From Amycolatopsis lexingtonensis (GTDB taxonomy: Bacteria; Actinomycetota; Actinomycetes; Mycobacteriales; Pseudonocardiaceae), in NCBI RefSeq assembly GCF_014873755.1, contig NZ_JADBEG010000001.1:8964501-9028500 (forward strand): a stretch of 64,000 nucleotides of DNA. Direction: 5' to 3'. This document shows, in pieces, positions 35,620 to 44,075 of this stretch (positions are counted from its first letter, which is position 1; each line of letters begins with the position of its first letter). Under the pieces are notes generated by a model that did not search any database, was not told where the DNA came from, and saw nothing but the letters and a program-made list of their open reading frames with translations. The translations under genes were made by a program, and so were the position numbers.

Positions 35620-37077
35620 TCACCGGACCGCCGGCTCCTCGGGCTCGCGGAACGCCTCGAACACCTCGGTCGCCGGCTCCTCGTCCGGGGCGGGCTCGAC
35701 GGCCGGCCGGGCGGGACGCGGGAAGAAGCTCAGGACCCCGAACACGAACGCCAGCACCGTCGGGAACAGCGTCAGCAGCTGGTGCTTCACGCCCTCGACG
35801 CCTTCGCCGAGCGCCGACAGCCCGAACTGGCCCACCGCGAACAGCAGCAGGAAGAACACCACGATCCCGTACTCGCGTCGCGACCGCCGGAACGCCCGCA
35901 CGCCGGCCCAGCCGATCAGCAGCCAGAACGGGACCAGCACGAACAGCCCCAGCGGCGCCGCCAGCGCGGACAGGCCCGAGAACACCGGGACGCGGAACTC
36001 CTGCGCCATCGGCGGCAGCCCGGACGTGTCGGCGAAGCTGCCCAGCCGCTCCGGGCGGGCCGTCAGCGTGTCGACCGCGCCCTGCTGGAGGATCTGCAGC
36101 GTGCGCTGCGGGTGCGAGGCGTAGTAGCTCACCACGTTGCGGCGGCTGATCTTGTCGCGGAAGCCGTTGTAGTCCGCGTCCTTCCACGGGCTCGCTTCCC
36201 ACCAGCCGGTGCCGATGAACTTCTTCGCGCTCGGCGGCAGGCCCAGGGCGGCCAGGTCGGCGTCCGTGTCGTGCTTGCCGTCCACGATGCTGTCGAACAC
36301 CACGTGGTACATGTTCGCTTCGCGGTACTCGGCGTTGGCCGGGTCGCCGTGGGACTGCACCGCCGCCGTCCCCGCGCCCACGACCACCAGCACGCCCAGC
36401 GGCAGCAGCCACCGCGCCCGTCCCCGGGCCCCGAGCGGCTTGACCAGCACCAGCGCCAGCACGAACAGCGGGATCAGCAGCAGCGTCTGCGACTTCGCGT
36501 TGATGCCGATCAGCGCGCCCACGACGGTCAGCGCCGCACCCCAGTACCGCCACGCGCCCGTGCGGTGCATCAGCAGCAGCCCGCCGGCCATCAGGAGCAT
36601 CCCCAGGAAGCCGGCGCCCTCGCTGAGCACCGAGGCGAAGTAGCCGAAGAACGCCGAGTCTGCCATCACGAGCAGCAGCAGGAGAGTGGCGATGAGGCGG
36701 TTGCGGGCGCTGAGGTCGAGCGCCAGAACGGTCGCCGCGACGCCCACCGCGACCAGTACGGCCGTGATGGCGCCGAGCACCAGCAGGTTGAGCTCCGCCG
36801 ACGAGCCGAGCACCTTCCCGAGCTTGCTCGCGAACCAGTCGAGCCACGCCTGGCTCGAGATGTAGTCGCTCTTGCAGCCCTGGCCCGGCCCGTAGCTGAA
36901 GTGCACGTAGAACTCGGGCTTGATTTCGGGGTGCCGGCCGCCGAGGTCGCACAGCAGGCGCCAGCCGTCGCCGTTGTCGGCCATCCCGACCGGCCTCGGC
37001 ACGAGGAACCGGATCAGCAGGACGCCCAGGGAAAGGACGAAGACGCCCAGGCCGAAGCGCAGTTCACGGGTTCGCAC
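35620..37077 (-). CDS. Polytopic membrane protein, putative GT-C glycosyltransferase
   Basis: 485 aa with about eleven membrane segments. A long first extracytoplasmic loop carries GMADNGDGWRLLCDLGG and a Cys pair, a pattern seen in GT-C transferases with acidic catalytic residues. I do not recognise a named family with certainty. It lies between the two GT2-GtrA cassettes on the same strand, 18 bp after the second GtrA, so it is the likely acceptor-side enzyme for that cassette. Confidence 0.65.
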   Translation of the reverse strand: MRTRELRFGLGVFVLSLGVLLIRFLVPRPVGMADNGDGWRLLCDLGGRHPEIKPEFYVHFSYGPGQGCKSDYISSQAWLDWFASKLGKVLGSSAELNLLVLGAITAVLVAVGVAATVLALDLSARNRLIATLLLLLVMADSAFFGYFASVLSEGAGFLGMLLMAGGLLLMHRTGAWRYWGAALTVVGALIGINAKSQTLLLIPLFVLALVLVKPLGARGRARWLLPLGVLVVVGAGTAAVQSHGDPANAEYREANMYHVVFDSIVDGKHDTDADLAALGLPPSAKKFIGTGWWEASPWKDADYNGFRDKISRRNVVSYYASHPQRTLQILQQGAVDTLTARPERLGSFADTSGLPPMAQEFRVPVFSGLSALAAPLGLFVLVPFWLLIGWAGVRAFRRSRREYGIVVFFLLLFAVGQFGLSALGEGVEGVKHQLLTLFPTVLAFVFGVLSFFPRPARPAVEPAPDEEPATEVFEAFREPEEPAVR

Positions 37078-37095
37078 CCGGAACAGCGTACGAGA

Positions 37096-37527
37096 TCACG
37101 CAGAGTCGGCGGGTGCTGCACCGGGAACGGGCGAAACCGGGCGGTTCCGGAACACGACGTAGTGGTAGAGCAGGTAGTTCCAGAACAGCCCGACGACGAT
37201 CGCCGCGCCCTTCGGCACCAGCAGGTTGATGCCCGGGAACAGGCGTCCGACCAGCCAGATCACGAAGAACTGCACCACCCAGAGCCCGAACGCCGTCACG
37301 CCGAAGAACAGCAACGCCTGTTTCCGGATGTCGCCGTCCTTCGCCCGGAACGTGAAGTTCCGGTTCAGCGTGAACGACAGCAGCATGCCCGCCGTCGTCG
37401 AAATGAAGTTGGCGACGAACGTCGGGACGCCGAGCGTCGCCAGCAGCGCGTAGCCGAGGGCGTCGACCAGGGTGTTGCCGATCCCGACGATCCCGAAGCG
37501 GACCTGCGTGGCCGTGACGAACCTCAT
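37096..37527 (-). CDS. GtrA-family membrane protein, copy 2
   Basis: 143 aa, four membrane helices, same signature as copy 1 (FGIVGIGNTLVDALGYALL). The C-terminus differs (PGINLLVPKGAAIVVGLFW). ATGA overlap with its GT2 partner, as in copy 1. Confidence 0.85.
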   Translation of the reverse strand: MRFVTATQVRFGIVGIGNTLVDALGYALLATLGVPTFVANFISTTAGMLLSFTLNRNFTFRAKDGDIRKQALLFFGVTAFGLWVVQFFVIWLVGRLFPGINLLVPKGAAIVVGLFWNYLLYHYVVFRNRPVSPVPGAAPADSA

Positions 37528-38501
37528 CGGACGGCGCTCCGGTCGGCGGCGCCGGTGCGCACCGACGCCACCGTGTACAGCGGCCGGTTCTGCACCTGCG
37601 AATACGTGCGGCCGATGTAGCTGCCGAGCACGCCGAGCATGATGATCTGGATGCCGCCGAGGAAGAACATCGCGATGGTGATGAACGCCCAGCCGGGCAC
37701 CGCGGTCTCCGGCGCGAACAGCTTCACGCCGACGACGTAGAGCACGCCGAAGAAGCTCAGCAGCGAGATCAGGTACCCCATCCGCGTGATCATCCGCAGC
37801 GGCGTCGTCGAGAACCCGAGGATGCCGTCGGCGGCGAAGCGCAGCATCTTCGTCAGCGGGTAGCCGGTGACGCCGGCGTGGCGCTTGTCGCGGTCGAAGA
37901 GAACGGCGGTCTGCCGGAACCCGACGTAGCTCACGAGGCCGCGCAGGAACCGGTCGCGTTCGCGGTACTTGCGCAGCTCGTCGACGACCTTGCGGTCGAC
38001 CAGCCGGAAGTCCCCGGTGTTCTTCGGGATGTCGACCGCGGCCATCTTCCGCAGGAACCAGTAGAACGCGCTCGCGGTGTACCGCTTGAACGGCGGGTCC
38101 TGCCGCGACCGGCGCTGCGCGTAGACGACCTCGTAGCCCTCTTCCCACTTCTCCAGCAGCTCGAGCGCGACTCGCGGCGGGTCCTGGAGGTCGCTGTCCA
38201 TGATCACCACGGCGTCCGCGTCGACCAGGTCGAGCCCGGCGGTCACGGCCATCTGGTGCCCGAAGTTGCGGGACAGCTCGACGACGGTGACCCGGGCGTC
38301 GCGGGCGGCCAGCTCGGTCAGCCGCTCCAGCGAACCGTCGCGGCTGCCGTCGTCGACGTATAGGAAGCTGAAGTCGTACCGCCCGGCCAGCGGCGCGGTG
38401 ACCTCGTCGACCGTGCGGTGCAGCAGGTCGATGTTCGCTTCCTCGTTGTAGATCGGGAAGACGAACGCGACCCGGTGGCGCGTGGTCGGCTCGGTCGGCA
38501 C
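37524..38501 (-). CDS. GT2 polyprenyl-phosphate glycosyltransferase, copy 2
   Basis: 325 aa from GTG 38501 behind GGGAG; the longer frame to 38681 runs into the neighbouring gene and is rejected. Sequence is almost identical to copy 1 over the whole length, including the stretch from DLQDPPRVALELLE to the C-terminal helices; differences cluster at the termini and around residue 150. The duplication covers promoter-proximal CCACGGGAG, GT2 and GtrA. Confidence 0.9.
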   Translation of the reverse strand: MPTEPTTRHRVAFVFPIYNEEANIDLLHRTVDEVTAPLAGRYDFSFLYVDDGSRDGSLERLTELAARDARVTVVELSRNFGHQMAVTAGLDLVDADAVVIMDSDLQDPPRVALELLEKWEEGYEVVYAQRRSRQDPPFKRYTASAFYWFLRKMAAVDIPKNTGDFRLVDRKVVDELRKYRERDRFLRGLVSYVGFRQTAVLFDRDKRHAGVTGYPLTKMLRFAADGILGFSTTPLRMITRMGYLISLLSFFGVLYVVGVKLFAPETAVPGWAFITIAMFFLGGIQIIMLGVLGSYIGRTYSQVQNRPLYTVASVRTGAADRSAVR

Positions 38502-38533
38502 TGGCGCTCCCGTGGGTCGGCGTCTCGGGCATC

Positions 38534-39337
38534 CTAGGGTTCGGCGACGGCCTCGGCGAACGTGGTCATCCGCTGCTCGAAGGTCTCCGCCGGGCCGAAG
38601 TGGACGGCCACCGCGTCCGCCCCCGCCAGGATATACGCGCGGAATCGCGCGGTCGCGGAGTCGAGATCGGTCCCGTCCCAATCCATTCTGGCGGTGACCC
38701 GTGTTTCGCGGCCGTTTGTCATGGCCGTGAGCTTTCCGGCGCGCTCGCCGACCTCGGCGGGGGAGAGCCCGGCGCTGAACCAGCCCGCGCCGACCCGCAC
38801 GGCCCGGCGCAGCGCCGCCGCGGAGTTGCCGCCGACGGTGAGGGGCACCGGCTGGCCCGGTCGCGGCTCGAAGTAGCCGCCGCCGGGGCCGCGGCCGGTG
38901 CGGAACAGCTCGGCGAGCAGGTCCAGTGACTCGTCGGTCCGCTTGCCGCGGGTGCCGAAGTCGACGCCGACCTCGGCGAACTCCGGTTCGTTCCAGCCGG
39001 CGCCGACCCCGAGGTCGAACCGGTTCCCCGACAGCCTCGCCAGCGTCGCGGCCTGCTTGGCCAGCGCGAACGGCTCCCGCAGCGGCAGGATGAGCACCGC
39101 CGTCCCGAGCCGGATCCGGCTGGTCACGGCGGCGAGGTGGGCGAGGGTGACCAGCGGCTCGTGGACCCCGCCGAACACCTCGCCGAAGGGGCCGGGCGGG
39201 ATCAGGTGGTCGGGCAGCCAGGCGGCGCGGAAGCCGAGCTCTTCGGCGCGCCGGGCCAGGCTGGCGATCCGGTCGGGCCCGACGTGCGGCTGTTCGTTCG
39301 GCAGGACGACTTCGAGGTCCCGGAAATGTTCGGTCAT
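38534..39337 (-). CDS. LLM-class F420/flavin-dependent oxidoreductase
   Basis: 267 aa from ATG 39337. TIM-barrel luciferase-like family: HLIPPGPFGE, VLILPLREPFALAKQAATL, RFDLGVGAGWNEPEF and the cofactor-phosphate segment PLTVGGNSAAALRRA. The family commonly uses F420 in actinobacteria. Its promoter has a MerR-type dyad in a 20-bp spacer, and merR is divergent. Confidence 0.88.
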   Translation of the reverse strand: MTEHFRDLEVVLPNEQPHVGPDRIASLARRAEELGFRAAWLPDHLIPPGPFGEVFGGVHEPLVTLAHLAAVTSRIRLGTAVLILPLREPFALAKQAATLARLSGNRFDLGVGAGWNEPEFAEVGVDFGTRGKRTDESLDLLAELFRTGRGPGGGYFEPRPGQPVPLTVGGNSAAALRRAVRVGAGWFSAGLSPAEVGERAGKLTAMTNGRETRVTARMDWDGTDLDSATARFRAYILAGADAVAVHFGPAETFEQRMTTFAEAVAEP

Positions 39338-39344
39338 GCCGCCG

Positions 39345-39376
39345 ACGTTAGGCATTCACATCGGTGTGAAGGTCAA
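39345..39376 (-). promoter_or_regulatory. MerR-type promoter with dyad in a 20-bp spacer
   Basis: On the minus strand TTGACC (39371-39376) and TAACGT (39345-39350) are 20 bp apart, and the dyad TTCACA-N4-TGTGAA (39355-39370) fills the spacer. This overlong spacer is the hallmark of MerR-activated promoters. It drives the LLM oxidoreductase; the divergent merR is the expected activator. Confidence 0.75.
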
Positions 39377-39387
39377 CCTTTCAGGGG

Positions 39388-39741
39388 GTGGGAGTGCGGA
39401 TCGGCGAGCTCGCGGAACGCACCGGCGTCAGCACGCGGCTGCTGCGCTACTACGAGGAGCAGGGCCTGCTCGCGGCGTCGCGCGACGGCAACGGCTACCG
39501 CGCCTACGACGAGGGCGCCGTCGTGCGGGTCCGGCAGATCCGCCGCCTGCTCGCGGCGGGGCTGAACACCGAGGTGATTTCGTCGGCGCTGCAGTGCGCG
39601 AGCGGCGAGGAGGCGCACCTGGACCTGTGCCCGGAGCTGGCCGGCCTGCTGCACCGCGAGCTGAGCGCGATGGACGACCGGATCAGCGCGCTGCAGCGGC
39701 GGCGCGGCGAGCTGGCCGGGTACTTGTCCGCCGAGCGCTGA
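39388..39741 (+). CDS. MerR-family regulator
   Basis: 117 aa from GTG 39388 (alternative GTG 39394). Winged helix RIGELAERTGVSTRLLRYYEEQGLL at the N-terminus, a coiled dimer helix and a short C-terminus with two Cys (LQCASGEEAHLDLCPE), so a thiol or metal sensor is possible. Divergent from the LLM gene. Confidence 0.88.
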   Translation: MGVRIGELAERTGVSTRLLRYYEEQGLLAASRDGNGYRAYDEGAVVRVRQIRRLLAAGLNTEVISSALQCASGEEAHLDLCPELAGLLHRELSAMDDRISALQRRRGELAGYLSAER

Positions 39742-39837
39742 GGGCGCCTCGATACGCTGGACGGCGTAGGACCGGCGCGTGTCCTCACGGGGGAGTTCCG
39801 CCTGGTGTGCCAGGCTTGACGAGGTGAAGGACGACGA

Positions 39838-40704
39838 GTGAACCGGCAGCCGCTGCGCCTGGCCATCATCGAGGCCACCCGCATCCTCGAGCGCGCGGGC
39901 GTCGCCTCGCCGCGGTTCGACGCCGAGGTGATCGCCGCGCACGTGCTCGGGGTCGAACGCGGCCGGCTGCCGATGGTGCCGCTGGTCGACCCGCCGGTCA
40001 TCGAGGCCATCGGCCAGCTCGTCCAGCAGCGCGCGAAGCGGATCCCGCTGCAGTACCTGACCGGCTGGGCCGCACTCGGCGAGATCACCGTCGCGGTCGG
40101 CGCCGGGGTGTTCGTGCCGCGGCCGGAGACCGAGCTGCTGCTCGAATGGGGCGTCAAGTTCCTGCAGGGCCGGGAGTTCCCGGTGGTGGTCGACCTGTGC
40201 ACCGGGTCCGCGGCGCTGGCGCTGGCGGTCGCGCACGCCCGGCCGGACGCGGTGGTCTACGCGGTGGACGTCGACCCGCAGGCGCTGGCCTGGGCCCGGC
40301 ACAACGCCGACGTCCACGCCGACGCGGGCAACACCCCGATCCGGCTGTACTCGGGCGACATCAGCGACCCGACGATGTTCGCCGAGCTCGACGGCCTGGT
40401 CGACCTGGTGCTGTGCAACCCGCCATACGTCCCGGAGGGCACGCCGGTGCCCCCGGAGGTGGCCGAGCACGACCCGCCGCGTGCGGTGTTCGCCGAGGAG
40501 AGCGGCCTGGCGGTGATCCGCCACGCGATCGCGGCGGGCGCCCGCCTCCTGCGCCCCGGCGGCGGCCTGGCCATCGAACACGACGACACGCACGGCTCGG
40601 CGGTCCCGGCGCTGGTGCGGGCGCGGCGGGTGCTGACGGGGGTCGAAGACCACGCGGACCTGACGGGACGGGCCCGGTTCGTCACCGCGCGCCGGCTGGG
40701 CTGA
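39838..40704 (+). CDS. prmC: Release-factor glutamine methyltransferase
   Basis: 288 aa, GTG start. The NPPY catalytic motif is in LVLCNPPYVPEG; motif I reads VVDLCTGSAALALAVA and the N-terminal helical domain contains QYLTGWAALGE. Methylates the GGQ Gln of release factors. Normally beside prfA; here separated by the glycosylation cluster. Confidence 0.95.
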   Translation: MNRQPLRLAIIEATRILERAGVASPRFDAEVIAAHVLGVERGRLPMVPLVDPPVIEAIGQLVQQRAKRIPLQYLTGWAALGEITVAVGAGVFVPRPETELLLEWGVKFLQGREFPVVVDLCTGSAALALAVAHARPDAVVYAVDVDPQALAWARHNADVHADAGNTPIRLYSGDISDPTMFAELDGLVDLVLCNPPYVPEGTPVPPEVAEHDPPRAVFAEESGLAVIRHAIAAGARLLRPGGGLAIEHDDTHGSAVPALVRARRVLTGVEDHADLTGRARFVTARRLG

Positions 40705-40718
40705 GCGGTGCGGCGAAG

Positions 40719-40771
40719 GTCTTGAATGAGTCATTCAGGACCTCCGAAGACCTGAATGACTCATTCAAGAC
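40719..40771. repeat. 53-bp hairpin element, copy A
   Basis: Arms 40719-40739 and 40751-40771 are perfect 21-bp reverse complements with an 11-nt loop (ACCTCCGAAGA). Each arm contains TGAATGASTCATTCA. Identical base for base to copy B at 43023-43075. It lies 14 bp after the prmC stop. Confidence 0.85.
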
Positions 40772-40833
40772 GCCACCGGCGCCGCAGTCCGGAGGGGACC
40801 CACCCAGCCGGGTGAGCCCCCTCCGGAGCGTCG

Positions 40834-42807
40834 TCAGAAGCCGAACGCCGTGCAGCTCGCCGTCGCCGTCTTCGACGGGTCGCTGATCGAGGTCGCCGTC
40901 AGCTTCACCCGGGCCGCGAGGTCGCCGCCCTGGTCCCGCTTCGCGTACGCCGGGACCTTCACGTGGCCGCCGAACTTCGCCGTCGTCAGCTCGTTCGGGA
41001 GGCGGACCGCCCAGCCGCGGGCGTCCGTCGAGACGCTCAGCCGGTAGGTGTCCGTGTCGTACGGCGCCTGCGCCCCGCGGGACGAGCCCGTGTTGAGCAG
41101 GCCGAAGTCGCAGGTCGCGAGCCCGCCGCGGGCGAACGCCGGCGGGGCCGGGGTCACGGCGGCGCCGCGCGCCTGGCTGCCCGAGCCGTCCAGCGAAGCG
41201 ACCGTGACCGTGTACGACAGGATGCCCTGGCGGTCCCGGGCGAGATCGGTGATCAGGAACCGCAGCCGGTTGGCCTGGTCGGTGTACTCGTACGGGCTCG
41301 ACGCCTCCGTGCCCGCCTTGAACAGGGCGTCGTTGAGCTGCCGGTAGTCGCCGATGGTGATCTTCACCGGCGTGCCGTCCGGCTTCGTGTAGTCGGTGAT
41401 GCCGATGTCCTGCGGGTTCGCGTCGATCACCCAGTCGAAGGGGGCGTTGTCCTTGTTCTTCGTCTTGGTGATCATGACGCCGGAGTCCGGGGCGAACGAG
41501 TCCGCGCCCATCCGGTCGACGACCTCGACGGTGTAGTTGTCGTAGCCGCCGCCGTCGCAGAACGGGTCCGTCGCCCGGTCGCACTTCGGCGCCTTGTCCC
41601 CGCCGGTGAGCTTGATGTTCAGCCCCGTGAACGCGCCCGGCTGCGCTTCGGCCTCCCGCGCGGTGATGCGCGCGGACACCGGACCCGTCTTGGCGAGGTC
41701 GTTCCGGTCGAGCTGCAGGACGTCCGCCGGGTCGACGATGCCGAGCTTCAGCTTGTTGCGCAGCTGGTGCTGGGCACCCATCGAGCTGCCCTGCGTCGCC
41801 GGGATCTGCCAGCGCGTGTGCGGGCCGCCGGGACCGTTGAACGTGCCGCGCGACAGCATGTCCCACGGTCCGCTGTAGCTGCGTGACGGCGGGACGCCGA
41901 ACGGGTTGTTGTAGTTGTCGCCGATGCCCAGGATGTGGCTGAACTCGTGGGCGTAGGTCGACTGGCCAGAGCTTTCCGCCTGCACCGAGCTGCCGTCCTG
42001 GGCGTTGGGCCAGATGCTGGCGGCCGACGCCCACGACGTCCACGGCACGTACCGCGTCGCCGCGTAGTTGGGCAGGTCGTGGTTCGGCGGTCCGAACGCG
42101 TCGGGCACGTTCTCCTTGGTGCCGAACTTCATCTCGCCGAACTCCTGCCAGGTCGAGCTCTCGTCCTGGCCGGCGGAGAGGTAGAAGACGAAGTCGAACT
42201 GCTTCGCGGTGTCGCCGACGTCGGCGCGCCAGGCGTCCCCGGCGTCCTTGCGGATGTCCCGCGCGCAGTTCGCGCCGGGCGGGCAGGCGCCCGGCTGGAA
42301 CTCCATGCCGTACTCGTAGGACTTCCCGGGCATCCGGTACGGCCCGAACGCGGTCAGCTGCACGCCGAACCGGCCGCCGGAGTCCTCCATCCAGTACTCG
42401 TTGATCGTGTGCCCGTTGTTGAGGGCTTCGGGCTTGTTGAGGAAGTCCTGGTAGTACTGCGCGACGTTCGCCCGCGGGATGTCGGCCGCGGTGGGCGCGG
42501 GGTTGCCGAACACGGTCGAGCGGGCGGGGCGCGTGACGACGAAGTCCTGGTCCGGGTAGTCGGCGAGGACGACGGCGCCCTTGAAGGTGCGCTGGGTGGG
42601 CTTCAGCGAGGGATCGGCCCAGTTCGTGCCGGGGACCTTCTTGTAGTCGGACCAGGTCATGTGGTCCTGGTTCTCCCACTGCGCGGCGTCGATGGGGGCG
42701 GGCCAGCCACGGGTGAGCGGCTCGGCCGCGGCGGTGCCCGCGCCGAGCCCGGTCAGCAGGGCGGCCGCGGCGAGCAGGGCGAGCGCCTTCGGGGTTCTGG
42801 AACGCAT
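40834..42807 (-). CDS. Secreted M6-family metalloprotease (immune inhibitor A-like)
   Basis: 657 aa from ATG 42807 behind AAGGAG; the in-frame start at 42873 is rejected. Signal peptide at ~1-28 ending in GTAAA. The zinc site is HEFSHILGIGD (His287, Glu288, His291, then Asp). PPRSFxG-like and SGPWDMLSRG segments support peptidase family M6. Extracellular protease. It is flanked by identical hairpin elements and sits between prmC and sua5, where relatives have no gene, so it is probably an insertion. Confidence 0.88.
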   Translation of the reverse strand: MRSRTPKALALLAAAALLTGLGAGTAAAEPLTRGWPAPIDAAQWENQDHMTWSDYKKVPGTNWADPSLKPTQRTFKGAVVLADYPDQDFVVTRPARSTVFGNPAPTAADIPRANVAQYYQDFLNKPEALNNGHTINEYWMEDSGGRFGVQLTAFGPYRMPGKSYEYGMEFQPGACPPGANCARDIRKDAGDAWRADVGDTAKQFDFVFYLSAGQDESSTWQEFGEMKFGTKENVPDAFGPPNHDLPNYAATRYVPWTSWASAASIWPNAQDGSSVQAESSGQSTYAHEFSHILGIGDNYNNPFGVPPSRSYSGPWDMLSRGTFNGPGGPHTRWQIPATQGSSMGAQHQLRNKLKLGIVDPADVLQLDRNDLAKTGPVSARITAREAEAQPGAFTGLNIKLTGGDKAPKCDRATDPFCDGGGYDNYTVEVVDRMGADSFAPDSGVMITKTKNKDNAPFDWVIDANPQDIGITDYTKPDGTPVKITIGDYRQLNDALFKAGTEASSPYEYTDQANRLRFLITDLARDRQGILSYTVTVASLDGSGSQARGAAVTPAPPAFARGGLATCDFGLLNTGSSRGAQAPYDTDTYRLSVSTDARGWAVRLPNELTTAKFGGHVKVPAYAKRDQGGDLAARVKLTATSISDPSKTATASCTAFGF

Positions 42808-42991
42808 CTGCGGCTCCTTCACTGGGAACCCACGGGGTTGGAAGGTTCCCGGTGATCGACCGTATTGAGCCACGCTGTCCCGGTTCTGCCTCGCGGCGAG
42901 GTTTACCCGCTTGCCCCACGACGAAAGTCTGGCCGGTTGTCAGGGCCGGAGCCGGAGGTCGTGAACGACCCTTTCCTGTCGTTCGGCGAGG

Positions 42992-43006
42992 TGAACGACT
43001 CGTTCA
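42992..43006. repeat. TGAAYGASTCRTTCA palindrome
   Basis: TGAACGACTCGTTCA, inside the 17-bp near-palindrome GTGAACGACTCGTTCAC. It is preceded by GGCGAG, as is the copy at 43148-43162. Confidence 0.7.
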
Positions 43007-43022
43007 CCGCGGCAGGGCCGGC

Positions 43023-43075
43023 GTCTTGAATGAGTCATTCAGGACCTCCGAAGACCTGAATGACTCATTCAAGAC
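43023..43075. repeat. 53-bp hairpin element, copy B
   Basis: Identical to copy A: arms 43023-43043 and 43055-43075, 11-nt loop. The two copies bracket the metalloprotease gene. Confidence 0.85.
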
Positions 43076-43147
43076 GTGGGGCGAGCGAGTCACCGGCGGC
43101 AGGGTGGCCTGGCCGCGCGACTTTGCCGGGCCCGTCGTCCGGCGAGG

Positions 43148-43162
43148 TGAACGACTCGTTCA
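43148..43162. repeat. TGAAYGASTCRTTCA palindrome
   Basis: TGAACGACTCGTTCA again preceded by GGCGAG; the second single copy in this intergenic region. Confidence 0.7.
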
Positions 43163-43350
43163 TGACGCACGGACCGGGGTGCGCCGAGCCGGGACCCGGA
43201 CGGCAGGCGCTGTGGACAACTCCGGCCGCGCGGACCGGGAGCCCCGGAAACTGTCGGTGCCCACCGGTAGCGTGGAAGACGGGGGCGCCCCCGGCGGCCG
43301 GTGTGACGCGGCGAACGTCCCCGTCGGCGGCCGGACTACTCTTGGGCGCC

Positions 43351-44001
43351 ATGAGCGTGGTCTACGACTGCAGCAAGCGCGACACCCGGGCCGACGGGCT
43401 GGCCGCCGCGGCGGGTGCGGTGCGGTCGAGCAGGCTGGTCGTCCTGCCGACCGACACGGTCTACGGCATCGGGGCCGACGCGTTCGACGCCGGCGCCGTC
43501 CAGGCGCTGCTGCGCGCGAAGAACCGGGGCCCGGACATGCCGGTCGGCGTGCTCGTCGGCTCGTGGTCCACTGTGGACGGCCTGGTGCTGGGCGTGCCGC
43601 CGCAGGCGCGTGCGCTCATCGAAGCCTTCTGGCCCGGGGACCTGTCCATCGTGCTGCCGCACGCGCCGAGCCTGCAGTGGAACCTCGGCGACGCCCGCGG
43701 CACCGTCATGCTCCGGATGCCGCTGCACCCGGTGGCGCTGGAGCTGCTGCGCGACGTTGGCCCGATGGCCGTCTCGAGCGCGAACGTCTCCGGGCGGCCG
43801 CCGGCGAGCACCGCGCAGGAGGCGCAGGAACAGCTCGGCGATTCGGTCGCGGTGTACCTCGACGGCGGGTCGAGCGGCGAGCCCGTCGCATCGACCATTG
43901 TGGATCTCACCGGCACCGAACCGGTGGTGCTGCGCGAAGGCTCGGTCTCGAAGACGGCGGTCGCGGAGGTGCTCGGTGTGCCCGCGGAATCGTTGGCGTG
44001 A
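43351..44001 (+). CDS. Threonylcarbamoyl-AMP synthase (Sua5/YrdC/YwlC)
   Basis: 216 aa from ATG 43351, probably leaderless (TACTCT 8 bp upstream). VVLPTDTVYGIGADAF and the KNRGPDMPVGVLV and SSANVSGRPPAS segments are the family signature. Makes threonylcarbamoyl-AMP for t6A37 of tRNA. No C-terminal Sua5 domain, so it is the short YrdC/TsaC-like form. Position after prmC is conserved in actinobacteria. Confidence 0.93.
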   Translation: MSVVYDCSKRDTRADGLAAAAGAVRSSRLVVLPTDTVYGIGADAFDAGAVQALLRAKNRGPDMPVGVLVGSWSTVDGLVLGVPPQARALIEAFWPGDLSIVLPHAPSLQWNLGDARGTVMLRMPLHPVALELLRDVGPMAVSSANVSGRPPASTAQEAQEQLGDSVAVYLDGGSSGEPVASTIVDLTGTEPVVLREGSVSKTAVAEVLGVPAESLA

Positions 44002-44075
44002 AGCCGGATCAAGGTCCCAGCCGCGGCACGATAGCGTGTCGCGGGTGACCCCGACCCCGCGAGCGTGACGCACCC

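Larger units (their letters stand above)
42808..43350. other. 543-bp region rich in palindromic elements
   Basis: No supportable gene. It contains a small hairpin GAACGAC/GTCGTTC (42963-42984), TGAACGACTCGTTCA at 42992-43006 and 43148-43162, and hairpin copy B (43023-43075). A TACTCT box (43337-43342) lies 8 bp before the sua5 ATG. Confidence 0.6.

Noticed and set aside
40719..43162. Short peptides with a repeated LNESFRTSEDLNDSFKT motif
   Set aside because: The motif is the translation of the 53-bp hairpin in one frame. No ribosome site or coding bias supports a peptide gene.
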